DNA from: Actinobacteria bacterium OK074
GTDB taxonomy: Bacteria > Actinomycetota > Actinomycetes > Streptomycetales > Streptomycetaceae
NCBI GenBank assembly: GCA_001298575.1
Contig: LJCV01000077.1
Coordinates: forward strand, 53,444 to 117,443
DNA length: 64,000 nucleotides
Direction of reading: 5' to 3'
Part shown: positions 20,585-28,584 of the stretch, in pieces
Position numbering within the stretch: position 1 is the first letter of the stretch
Layout: every line of letters starts with the position of its first letter
Position numbers and translations under genes: made by a program
The notes under the pieces: model-generated
Database searches by the model: none
What the model was told of the DNA's origin: nothing
What the model saw: the letters and a program-made list of their open reading frames with translations, nothing else

Positions 20585-21307
20585 TCAACTGGCGTCGAGC
20601 GTGCACTCGTTGTGCTCCGCCCGCGCCAACTCCGGTTCGATCCGGGCGCGTACGGCGGCGATGTCGGCGCCCGTGAAGTCGTCCACCGGCTGGTCGTGGG
20701 CGTTCGGGACGACGATCAGGAGGTGCTCGTCCGGCTGCCACGGGTCGGTGGCGCCGTCGGGCGCGGGGTCCGGGATGTCCAGCGCGAGCCGGTTGCCGCC
20801 CTGGCCCCGGCCGCCTTTCGGCCACAGCCAGTCCGTCACGTCGAAGGTCAGGACGGCCCGGCCCCCGGCCGCCTCGCTGACGGACACCACGTTCCCCTCG
20901 GCGATCACCCGGCTGCACGGGATCACGGCGGCCCAGGACGCCTTCGCCCAGGCCCCGGAACCCTGCCCGGCCTCGGAATCTTGCGCGGAAGAGGCCGAGG
21001 AACCGGAGTCCTGGGAGCCGACGGAGGGCTGCCACCACAGCCCGAGCGACACAACCGCCGCCACCACGGCCGCCGCCGCCGCCACCGCGGGCCACCGGCC
21101 GCGCCGGGCGGGACGGCGGCGGGGAGCGGGGCGAATACCTGGTGCGGGCTCCCGGAGCAGGCTGAGCAGACCCGGTTCGCCGGGGGGCTCGGCGGCCCGT
21201 TGTCCGGGTTGCGCCCCCGCCGCCGCCCCGCCGATCAGTTCCAGCGCCCGCCGGATGCGGTCCTCATCCGCGTCCGTCCACATACGGTCGTTCTCGTCCG
21301 TCCGCAT
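20585..21307 (-). CDS. Membrane anti-sigma-factor-like protein
   Basis: 240 residues from the ATG at 21307, which follows the sigma-factor stop by one base. The N-terminal 80 residues are cytosolic and acidic/basic (EDRIRRALELIGGA), one transmembrane helix follows (AVAAAAAVVAAVVSLGLWW), and the extracellular C-terminal domain contains two Cys (VIPCSRVIAEGN, HNECTL). No zinc anti-sigma H-x3-C-x2-C motif is seen. Genetic coupling to the ECF sigma gene supports an anti-sigma role; a surface sensor is the alternative. Confidence 0.65.
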   Translation of the reverse strand: MRTDENDRMWTDADEDRIRRALELIGGAAAGAQPGQRAAEPPGEPGLLSLLREPAPGIRPAPRRRPARRGRWPAVAAAAAVVAAVVSLGLWWQPSVGSQDSGSSASSAQDSEAGQGSGAWAKASWAAVIPCSRVIAEGNVVSVSEAAGGRAVLTFDVTDWLWPKGGRGQGGNRLALDIPDPAPDGATDPWQPDEHLLIVVPNAHDQPVDDFTGADIAAVRARIEPELARAEHNECTLDAS

Positions 21308-21308
21308 C

Positions 21309-21857
21309 TCAGCCCACCTCCAACGCACTCAGCGGCACGCGCAGCGCGGACACCGCGGCGTGCAGTCGGCTCTTCACGGTGCCTTCGGGGACGTCGAGCA
21401 GTTCCGCTATCTCGCGTACCGGCAGGTCGGCGTAGAACCGCAGGGTCAGCACCTGGCGCTGGACGGACGTGAGGGCGTCCAGCGCCTCGGCGACCGTCAG
21501 CGCGAGCAACCGCTGCTCCTGCGGCGGATCCGGCTGGCGTTCCCAGCGCGCGGCCAGCCGGTCGCGCAGCCCGGCGTCCCGGCTGTGCGCCCGGTGCCAG
21601 TCGACCGCCACCCGCGACGCGACCACGCTCACCCACGCCGCCGGTTCCCGGATCGGCGGGCGGTCCGGGCGCGCGCATTCTTCGAGCAGTTTCAGCCGTA
21701 CGACCTGTACGCCGTCGTCCAGGTCGTTCCAGGGCACTCCCCCCAGAACGAGCGTCCCGCGCACCCTGCCGACGTCCACGGCCGCCAACAGGCTCTCGGC
21801 GGACGCCAGTTCGGACATGGACAGCGCGGGTCGCCCCGGTCTGTGCCAGCGGACCAT
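21309..21857 (-). CDS. ECF sigma factor (SigE-like family)
   Basis: 182 residues from an ATG at 21857 with GGAAGGAG six bases upstream. Region 2 is visible in DDGVQVVRLKLLEECAR and EPAAWVSVVASRVAVDWHRA, and region 4 in LTSVQRQVLTLRFYADLP and REIAELLDVPEGTVKSRLHA. The length is normal for an ECF factor. It directs RNA polymerase to a small regulon, probably including its own promoter, and is coupled to the downstream membrane protein that likely restrains it. Confidence 0.88.
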   Translation of the reverse strand: MVRWHRPGRPALSMSELASAESLLAAVDVGRVRGTLVLGGVPWNDLDDGVQVVRLKLLEECARPDRPPIREPAAWVSVVASRVAVDWHRAHSRDAGLRDRLAARWERQPDPPQEQRLLALTVAEALDALTSVQRQVLTLRFYADLPVREIAELLDVPEGTVKSRLHAAVSALRVPLSALEVG

Positions 21858-21970
21858 CCAGGGCTCCTTCCGTCCGTGGTGTGACGGGGGAAGAACCGGA
21901 AACGTTCGGTCGTCAACTCGTTACGTGCCCGGCAGGGCCGGAACCGGCCGCTCCGTGGTGCAGTCGAACG

Positions 21971-22393
21971 GTGACCCGGTGGGACAGAATCCGCAAGGCC
22001 ATCCACAAGCGTCGGCGCGAGGGGCCGGACGACGCGGATCTCCCGGGCGTGCCCGCCGAGGCCGAGGACCGGCGCCCCTCGTGGCTGCTGGACATCACCG
22101 TCGCGCTGCTGCTGGCGGTCGCCGACGCCGGGGCGCTGGTGGGCGTGGCCCTGCTGCTGTTCCCGCTCGCGCTGCCGCACACCCCGCCGCCCGCGGGTTC
22201 GTCGCTGCGGAGCCAGTCCGTCTCGCTCCTCCCGCTGGCGATCATCTGGTTCCTGCCCGCGGTGTTCGCCCTGTCGGCTCTCACTCAGTCCCGGCTGCGG
22301 ATGCCGTTCACCGCCACCGTCCAGGTCCTGTTCCTCGCCCTCGCCACCCTGTTCTCCATCGGGCTGACCCGCGCGCTGCTGTCGTCGCCGTAA
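21971..22393 (+). CDS. Hypothetical membrane protein
   Basis: About 140 residues from a GTG at 21971; an upstream ATG at 21881 is possible. A basic head (WDRIRKAIHKRRREGP) precedes three hydrophobic segments (LLDITVALLLAVADAGALVG, LLPLAIIWFLPAVFALSAL, TVQVLFLALATLFSIGL). No family recognised. It is transcribed divergently from the sigma factor. Confidence 0.55.
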   Translation: MTRWDRIRKAIHKRRREGPDDADLPGVPAEAEDRRPSWLLDITVALLLAVADAGALVGVALLLFPLALPHTPPPAGSSLRSQSVSLLPLAIIWFLPAVFALSALTQSRLRMPFTATVQVLFLALATLFSIGLTRALLSSP

Positions 22394-22473
22394 CGCCCAA
22401 GCACCCGCCAACGCCCAAACGCCCGCCACCGCCCGAGCACCCGACCCGTTAGCGCCCAACTGCCCGTCCCTGG

Positions 22474-22935
22474 CTACGATTCCGGGCGCGGCCAAGGGCT
22501 CCCGTGCAGTCGTTCGATGTCCGCGTTGAACCGCTTCAGGCAGTCCGCGAACACCGCGATCTCCTCGTCCGTCCACTCCGCCATGATCTCGGCGAGCGAG
22601 AGGACGTTGCCCTCCCGTTCCTCGTCGAGCCGCCGCTCCCCCTCCTTCGTGATGCGGAACTTGCGCGCGATCCCGCCGGCCGGGTCGGGGATGCGTTCGA
22701 CCAGGTCCGAGCGGAGCGCGGCGGCGGTCTGGCGGTTGAGCGTGGAGGCGTCCAGGCCGAACGCCTCGCTCAACTCCCCGATGGACATGGGCCCCTGGAC
22801 GCGGATGCGGCTGAGCAGGATGTACGCGCTGCGCTCCAGGGTGCCGCCCGGGCGCCGCCCGTTGGCCCTGCTCAGGTGCAGGTGACGGCCGAGCAGCATG
22901 TGCTCGTACTCGACCCGGCGGGTGGGCGTGTCCAT
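22474..22935 (-). CDS. MarR-family transcriptional regulator
   Basis: 153 residues from the ATG at 22935. It has the MarR winged helix: SAYILLSRI, MSIGELSEAFGLDASTLNRQ (recognition helix), then the wing RKFRITKEGERRL. The gene is divergent from the MFS exporter with a long palindrome in between, so it most likely represses the exporter and itself until a small ligand is bound. Confidence 0.88.
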   Translation of the reverse strand: MDTPTRRVEYEHMLLGRHLHLSRANGRRPGGTLERSAYILLSRIRVQGPMSIGELSEAFGLDASTLNRQTAAALRSDLVERIPDPAGGIARKFRITKEGERRLDEEREGNVLSLAEIMAEWTDEEIAVFADCLKRFNADIERLHGSPWPRPES

Positions 22936-23174
22936 GGGTGCTCGTTCTCCTCCGTACTCGTGCCGACGCTCGGGGACGCCTGCCGATGCCCATCATCGAC
23001 CGGTCGTCGACGCGGCCGACCGACGTTTACCGGCCACCGCCCGACGGTCACCGGCGACGGCCATCGCCCCGTCAAGGATGCCCCCATCCCGACCCCGCCC
23101 ACGCCCGGCACGAGCATGCCGCCCCCACACTCCCCGCACCCCACCCGCAACACCCACGACGCCCACACGTCGCA

Positions 23175-23203
23175 TGCATGATGCATTCCATATGTATCAT
23201 GCA
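23175..23203. promoter_or_regulatory. Palindromic operator for the MarR regulator
   Basis: A 29-bp near-perfect palindrome: 12-bp arms TGCATGATgCAT / ATGtATCATGCA with one mismatch and a 5-bp centre. It lies in the divergent intergenic region between the MarR gene and the MFS gene and is strikingly AT-rich against its surroundings. Confidence 0.65.
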
Positions 23204-23316
23204 CATTCGCTGCGTCCCGTTCACCGCGCCAGCCCACCGCCTGTTCTCTGCGTCCGCTCACCGCAGGTCCACGCAAGCCCATCGCAACAGCCGTAGAAAC
23301 AAAGAGGAGTTCCTCC

Positions 23317-24891
23317 ATGGACGGCCCTCAGCCGACCACCGCCCGTCCGGGCGCGATCGTCGCGACGCTGGCATTCGCCGGTACCGTCGCGGCGATCATG
23401 CAGACCCTGGTGACGCCACTGATCTCCGAACTGCCGGAGATCCTGCACACCAGTTCCTCCAACGCGGCCTGGGTGATCACCGCCACCCTCCTGTCGGCCG
23501 CCGTGTTCGTCCCGGTCAGCGGACGCCTGGGCGACCTGTACGGCAAGAAGCGCATGCTGCTCCTGTCCACCGCGCCGCTGATCATCGGCTCGGTGATCTG
23601 CGCACTGTCCTCCTCCCTCGTCCCGATGGTCGTGGGCCGCGGCATGCAGGGCATGGGCATGGGCATCGTGCCCATCGGCATCAGCCTGCTGCGGGACGCG
23701 GTCCCCGCCGAGAAGCTGAGCGGCTCGATCGCCCTGGTCAGCGCCTCCATGGGCATCGGCGGCGGGCTCGGCCTGCCGATCGCGGCCGGGGTCGCGGAGT
23801 ACGCGAGCTGGCGTGCGCTCTTCTGGGGCGCGGCCGTGCTCGCGACCGCCATCGCCGCCCTGATCTGGTTCCTGCTGCCCACCACCGAACCGGGCGCCAA
23901 GGGCCAGAAGTTCGACTTCGTCGGGGCCGTCGGGCTCGGCGCCGGTCTGGTCTCACTGCTGCTCGCGGTCTCCAAGGGCGCGGACTGGGGCTGGGGTTCG
24001 GGCACCACGCTCGGCCTGTTCGCCGCCGCGATCGTGTTCCTCGGCGCCTGGGGCCTCTGGGAGCTGCGCACCGCCGACCCGCTGGTCGACCTGCGCACCA
24101 CCCGCAAGCCGCGCGTCCTGATCACCAACGCCGCCTCGGTGCTGGTCGGCTTCGGCATGTACGCCTCGATGCTGATCGTCCCGCAGCTCATGCAGTACCC
24201 GAAGGCGACCGGCTACGGCCTCGGCCAGTCGATGCTCGCCATGGGCCTGTGGATGGCCCCCGGTGGCCTGATGATGATGGTCGTCTCGCCGATCGGCGGC
24301 AAGATCAGCACCGCGCGCGGCCCCAAGTTCACCCTGATCCTGGGCGCGTTGGTGATCGCGCTCGGCTACGGCCTCTCGATGGCGCTGATGGGTTCGGCGG
24401 CCGGTCTGCTGATCGTCAGCATGGTGTGCAACTCGGGTGTCGGCCTGGCGTACGGCGCCATGCCCGCGCTGATCCTGTCCTCCGTACCGCCGTCGGAGTC
24501 GGCCGCCGCCAACAGCTTCAACACGCTGATGCGTTCGCTGGGCACGTCGTTCGCCTCCGCCGTCATCGGCCTGGTGCTCTCGCAGATGACCACCACCAAG
24601 GGCGGCTACACCTTCGCCTCGGAGAACGGCTTCCGCACGGGCCTGCTGATCGGCTGCGGCGTCGCGCTGGTCGCGGCGGCGGTCGCCACCCTCATCCCGG
24701 GCGTGGACGCCGGCCCGGCCGAGGCCAGGACGGACGAGCCGACGGCCGACGCCTCCGATGCCTCCGATGCCTCCGATGCCTCCGATGCCTCCGACACGGA
24801 TGCCACCGCCGAGGACTCCAGCACGGAATCCGACTCGGACGCCGACACCGACGTCAAGGCCGCCACCGAGGGAGCCCCCGCCTCGGCCTGA
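23317..24891 (+). CDS. MFS drug exporter, DHA2 (14-TMS) family
   Basis: 524 residues from an ATG at 23317 behind AGAGGAG. The loop 2/3 motif appears as GRLGDLYGKKRML, motif B-like as VVGRGMQGMGMGIVPIG, and about 14 membrane spans are predicted up to residue 465. The C-terminal tail is acidic, with five ASD repeats from GCCTCCGAT codon units, probably cytosolic and disordered. Proton-driven export of a toxic small molecule is likely; the divergent MarR repressor supports this. Confidence 0.88.
   Translation: MDGPQPTTARPGAIVATLAFAGTVAAIMQTLVTPLISELPEILHTSSSNAAWVITATLLSAAVFVPVSGRLGDLYGKKRMLLLSTAPLIIGSVICALSSSLVPMVVGRGMQGMGMGIVPIGISLLRDAVPAEKLSGSIALVSASMGIGGGLGLPIAAGVAEYASWRALFWGAAVLATAIAALIWFLLPTTEPGAKGQKFDFVGAVGLGAGLVSLLLAVSKGADWGWGSGTTLGLFAAAIVFLGAWGLWELRTADPLVDLRTTRKPRVLITNAASVLVGFGMYASMLIVPQLMQYPKATGYGLGQSMLAMGLWMAPGGLMMMVVSPIGGKISTARGPKFTLILGALVIALGYGLSMALMGSAAGLLIVSMVCNSGVGLAYGAMPALILSSVPPSESAAANSFNTLMRSLGTSFASAVIGLVLSQMTTTKGGYTFASENGFRTGLLIGCGVALVAAAVATLIPGVDAGPAEARTDEPTADASDASDASDASDASDTDATAEDSSTESDSDADTDVKAATEGAPASA
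24751..24795 (+). repeat. Five tandem 9-bp repeats in the MFS gene tail
   Basis: Four GCCTCCGAT copies and one GCCTCCGAC encode (ASD)5. Units of 9 bp keep the frame, so copy number can vary without disrupting the protein. Confidence 0.85.
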
Positions 24892-24934
24892 TCCACCGGC
24901 CCAAGCCCAGGCCCCCCTCACCCCCCACAACCAC

Positions 24935-24982
24935 CAGGTGCGTTCCCCACCGCCACAATCCGGCGGCCCGGGAACGCACCTG
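24935..24982 (+). terminator. Hairpin after the MFS gene
   Basis: A 13-bp perfect inverted repeat (CAGGTGCGTTCCC at 24935-24947, complement at 24970-24982) with a 22-nt loop, 44 bp after the exporter stop. A terminator without T-run is the simplest reading. Confidence 0.55.
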
Positions 24983-25744
24983 TCCGGCTTTCCGGAGAGC
25001 GGAAAGGAAATCGCCCCGCCGAAACGGTTCTGCTCCCGCCTCACCGCCATTCCACCGGAGGATTTCTCGAACTATTGAGTTACCTGTGATATGCGCCACC
25101 CAACAGCACACCTTTACGCCGTAGAAGACCGCAGAAGACCGCAGAAGACCGTCTCGTCCCGACCTCCACCCCGGGCCCACCCCCGGCCGCGCCCCGGCCC
25201 CGCCCCCGAGGCGCACCCCCACAACCGGAACTCCGCCCTCACTCTCCGCACCCACCTCCACGCCCCGCATCACCCCAAACGGAATGCGACCGAAACACGA
25301 CACCCCGTGACAATCGACCCCGCCGGGCCCAACCCCACGCCCGTATCCATGCGTTACGCCAATTTCGCGCCGATCACGCCTTTGTGCACGGAGCATGACG
25401 GAGCACCCGCCGCCGCCCCGCCGCCGTACCCGTGAGTACGCAATTCCTTCACCGCCGCCCGCGGACCCGTACGCAAAACATGCGTGAAGGTCTTCAAGTG
25501 GGCTCGCCCGAGACAGGTTTGAACGGGACCGCGCTGATAAGATCAGCCCACTTTCAGTAGGCTGACGGCGCGTCATGCAGTCATGCACGCGACCGGGGGA
25601 CAGCCACCAGTGCACCGTCACGAAGGAGTGGCTGTTGGTCCGCCGGTAAGACCCACGGTCGCGCGGGGCCCGTGACCCCGGGTGGGCCTCCGCGGACTTG
25701 CCGTCGCATCCGCATCCCTCGCGAGGCGACTTGAAGAGAGTCAC
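24983..25744. other. Long non-coding leader region before the conservon
   Basis: No gene recognised in 760 bp. Visible structure: three AGAAGACCGC-type repeats at about 25123-25151, a hairpin GCTGAT-AAG-ATCAGC at 25533-25547, and an 8-bp pair ACAGCCAC / GTGGCTGT at 25600-25607 and 25628-25635 enclosing a GAAGGAG sequence. This probably contains the cvnA promoter and a structured 5' leader. Confidence 0.45.
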
Positions 25745-26959
25745 ATGACGTCATTCATCCAGGATCCGTTGCTGTGGATCTTGCTAGTGGTACTGATCGC
25801 CGCGGTGTTCGCGGTGATGAGCGCGCGGAGAACCAACATGGCGCTCCGCCGGAAGAACCGTGATCTGCACAGCGCACGGGACGGCCTCCAGACAGAACGG
25901 AACCAGCTCTATTCGGAATACGCGTCGCTGCGCACGCAGCACGCCGAGGCGCTCGACGAGGTGCGCCGGGACGCCGAGGCGGAGACCAAGGACGTCCTGA
26001 AGTCCGCGATGCGCACGCTCCAGGTCCTCGCCGAGGAGCAGCAGCACGTCGTCGACAGTGCGCAGCAGAAGTACGGCAACGACCCGGAGATGCTCGGCGA
26101 CCTGATGCGGGTGGACCACACCACCAGCCAGTTCACCCGCCGCGCCCAGGGCATCGCCGTCCTGTGCGGCGGCTGGCTCGGCCGCCGTGAGACGGTCGCC
26201 TCGGTGTACGACGTGGCGCGCAGCGCGCAGGGCCGCATCAAGCACTACGACCGGGTGCAGATCCACTCCCAGGTGAACGTGTCGGTGGCCTCCAAGGCCG
26301 TCGAGCCGGTCGCGGTCGTGCTGGCCGAGCTGCTGGCCAACGCCACCAACTACAGCGCCCCGGGCACCCCGGTCGAGATCAACATCCAGTCCGTGCCGAC
26401 GGGTGTCTGCCTGATCGTGGACGACGCCGGTCTCGGCATGAGCCAAGAGGAGAAGGACCGCGCCTCCGCGCTGCTCTCCCCGCAGGGGCCGGTCGCCATC
26501 ACCGGTCTCGGCAACCCGCCGAGGTTCGGTTTCGCCGTGTCCGGGATGCTCGCCACCCGCTACGGCTTCAAGGTCTCGGTCGATTCCGTGTCCCCCTACG
26601 GCGGCGTTCGAGCGGTGATTCTTCTGCCTGAGAACCTCCTGTCCACCGAAGTCCCCGAGCCCGAAGAGGGGGGAGCAGGGGCGGGTGCCGGCGACACCGC
26701 CGATCTGACGGCCGTGCCGCAGACGCCCCGTCTGACCCCGATGCCCAGCGCGGCGCCCGCCCGCCCGCTCGGCACCACGCCCGGCGGCCTGCCCAAGCGC
26801 CGCCGGATCAGCCCGGTGTCAGTGGTGCCCTCCCTGGACACTCCGGTGCCGGAGCCCGTGCACGACGGGGAGATCACGGCCTCGCGGATCGGGGCGTTCG
26901 CCCGCGGAACGCAGCTCGGCCGTGACACGACCACCACGGAAGGACCTCAGAACCAGTGA
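25745..26959 (+). CDS. cvnA: Conservon protein CvnA, sensor-kinase-like ATPase
   Basis: 404 residues from an ATG at 25745. It has one N-terminal membrane helix (PLLWILLVVLIAAVFAVMSA), a coiled-coil linker (residues 35-110), and a histidine-kinase-like ATPase domain with N-box LAELLANATNYSAPGTPV, DDAGLGM (G1), and RFGFAVSGMLATRYGF. A Pro-rich cytosolic tail follows. It lacks a clear phospho-acceptor His box. In conservons CvnA works with CvnB, C and D, encoded here in order with overlapping codons, as a membrane complex reminiscent of GPCR-G-protein systems. Confidence 0.88.
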   Translation: MTSFIQDPLLWILLVVLIAAVFAVMSARRTNMALRRKNRDLHSARDGLQTERNQLYSEYASLRTQHAEALDEVRRDAEAETKDVLKSAMRTLQVLAEEQQHVVDSAQQKYGNDPEMLGDLMRVDHTTSQFTRRAQGIAVLCGGWLGRRETVASVYDVARSAQGRIKHYDRVQIHSQVNVSVASKAVEPVAVVLAELLANATNYSAPGTPVEINIQSVPTGVCLIVDDAGLGMSQEEKDRASALLSPQGPVAITGLGNPPRFGFAVSGMLATRYGFKVSVDSVSPYGGVRAVILLPENLLSTEVPEPEEGGAGAGAGDTADLTAVPQTPRLTPMPSAAPARPLGTTPGGLPKRRRISPVSVVPSLDTPVPEPVHDGEITASRIGAFARGTQLGRDTTTTEGPQNQ

Positions 26960-27357
26960 ATCCCGATCTGTCCTGGGTGTTGAACGACGTGCTCCAGGTG
27001 CGCGGCGCCCGGCACGCGATCCTCGTCTCGGCCGACGGCCTGCTCCTCGAACGCTCCAGTGACATCGGCCGTGCGGACGCCGAGACCAACGCGGCCGCGA
27101 TGAGTTCGATGCAGTCCCTCAGCCGCGCGGTCGCCCCGTTCGTGGCCGGCGGGCGGGGCATCTGGAAGCAGACGCTGATCGAGTACGACGGCGGCTGGAT
27201 CTTCCTGATCGCGGCGGGCAGCGGCGCGTACCTCGCCGTGTCCGCGGCGCTGGACGTCGACATGGAGGCCATGTCGTTCCGTATGCAGCAGCAGGTGGCC
27301 GCGCTCGGCAAGGCGATGACCACGCCGCCGCGCCAGAACGCCGGCGCGGACGCATGA
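26956..27357 (+). CDS. cvnB: Conservon protein CvnB, roadblock/LC7 domain
   Basis: 133 residues from a GTG whose GTGA overlaps the cvnA stop. A single roadblock/LC7 fold: LSWVLNDVLQVRGARHAILV, SADGLLLERS, then GSGAYLAVSAALDVDMEAMS. Such proteins bind and regulate small GTPases such as CvnD. Confidence 0.9.
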   Translation: MNPDLSWVLNDVLQVRGARHAILVSADGLLLERSSDIGRADAETNAAAMSSMQSLSRAVAPFVAGGRGIWKQTLIEYDGGWIFLIAAGSGAYLAVSAALDVDMEAMSFRMQQQVAALGKAMTTPPRQNAGADA

Positions 27358-27755
27358 ACACCCCCGGCGAAGGGCGTTCGCGTACGCCCGGTGAGGACGG
27401 CGGAGCGGTCACCAGCCACTTCGTCCGTTCCTACGTCATCACCGGTGGCCGCAGCCTGCCGTCCTCGGACGAGTTGTCCCTGCACACCCTGGTCACGCTG
27501 GCGCCCGACCGTGAGCTGCCGCTGAAGGCCGGACCCGAGGTGCGTGCCATCTGGGAGCTGTGCTCCGGCGGTTACCTGTCGGTCGCCGAGGTCTCCGCCC
27601 ACCTGGAACTTCCGGTGGGGGTGGCCCGGCTGCTGCTCACCGATTTATTCGAACAAGGGCACCTCCTGCGCCGAGCCGCTCCCCCCCGCGCCCAGTCCGT
27701 CGACCGAGCAACCATCGAAAAGGTGCTGCATGGACTCACATCCCTCTACGGCTGA
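27354..27755 (+). CDS. cvnC: Conservon protein CvnC, DUF742
   Basis: 133 residues; ATG overlaps the cvnB stop (ATGA). DUF742 signature: RSYVITGGRSLPSSDELSLH near residue 25, IWELCSGGYLSVAEVSAHLE, and LPVGVARLLLTDLFEQGHL, a winged-helix-like domain. It is an adaptor of the conservon complex, of unknown biochemical activity. Confidence 0.9.
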   Translation: MNTPGEGRSRTPGEDGGAVTSHFVRSYVITGGRSLPSSDELSLHTLVTLAPDRELPLKAGPEVRAIWELCSGGYLSVAEVSAHLELPVGVARLLLTDLFEQGHLLRRAAPPRAQSVDRATIEKVLHGLTSLYG

Positions 27756-28353
27756 CACCTCGGCCCGACCGGCTGACCCACCGGCCCGGTCCATCTACGT
27801 CTCGGACGGCGTGACCACGACGGTGAAGATCCTCATCGTCGGTCACTTCGCCGTGGGCAAGACCACGCTCGTCGGTTCCCTCTCGGAGATCACCCCGCTC
27901 CGCACCGAGGAGAAGATGACCCAGGCGTCGGTGGCCGTGGACGACCTCAAGGGGGCGCAGGACAAGACGACCACCACGGTCGCCCTGGACTTCGGCCGGC
28001 TCACCCTCAGCGACGAACTGGTCCTGTACCTGTTCGGCACCCCCGGCCAGCAGCGCTTCATGCAGCTGTGGGAGGACATGGCCCGCGGCGCGATGGGCGC
28101 GCTGCTGCTGGTCGACCCCTCCCGGCTCGCCGACTCCTTCCCCGTCATCGACCTGATCGAGAAGTACGGCCTGGAGTACGCCATCGCCGTCAACTCCTTC
28201 AGCCCGGCGTCGGTGTTCGAGGAGGCCGAGATCCGCGAGGCGCTCGACCTGCTCCCGGACACCCCCGTGGTGTACTGCGACGCCCGCGACCGCTCGTCCT
28301 CCGCCAAGGCGCTCATCGCACTCGTACGACACCTGCTCGCCCACGCGGCCTAG
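27730..28353 (+). CDS. cvnD: Conservon GTPase CvnD
   Basis: 207 residues from an ATG at 27730, 26 bp inside cvnC in another frame. Small Ras/Arf-like GTPase: P-loop GHFAVGKTTLVGS, switch II DxxG-like LYLFGTPGQQRFMQLW, and VNSFS in place of the usual NKxD. The change of NKxD to NSFS is seen in this family and may lower guanine specificity. The GTP state is presumably controlled by CvnB and CvnC. Confidence 0.9.
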   Translation: MDSHPSTADTSARPADPPARSIYVSDGVTTTVKILIVGHFAVGKTTLVGSLSEITPLRTEEKMTQASVAVDDLKGAQDKTTTTVALDFGRLTLSDELVLYLFGTPGQQRFMQLWEDMARGAMGALLLVDPSRLADSFPVIDLIEKYGLEYAIAVNSFSPASVFEEAEIREALDLLPDTPVVYCDARDRSSSAKALIALVRHLLAHAA

Positions 28354-28354
28354 T

Positions 28355-28386
28355 CCCTGCCGTCACCGTCATGTGTGACGGCAGGG
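28355..28386 (+). terminator. Hairpin between cvnD and the first P450 gene
   Basis: A perfect 12-bp stem, CCCTGCCGTCAC (28355-28366) with its complement (28375-28386) and an 8-nt loop, begins 2 bp after the cvnD stop. It may partly terminate the cvn transcript, so the P450 genes could be expressed at a lower level or from their own promoter. Confidence 0.6.
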
Positions 28387-28584
28387 CTCGGCCCCGTCGC
28401 TCGGACCACGCCCGGCCGCGGGGCCCGGCACGCACGCTCTCCGTCCAGTACGGGCGGCGGGACTCTCCTCCCGTGTGTCGTCGAACCACCGCGTACCAGG
28501 CGGCAGTTCGACGACTGGGCCTGGCCCAACCGTTCCCCTGACCCCCAGGAAACGGTCCCAGCCCCACCGCACGAGGAACCACTC

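Noticed and set aside
22938..25124. 728-codon frame over the MFS gene
   Set aside because: Arg/Pro/His-rich translation in the wrong frame of a well-recognised exporter.
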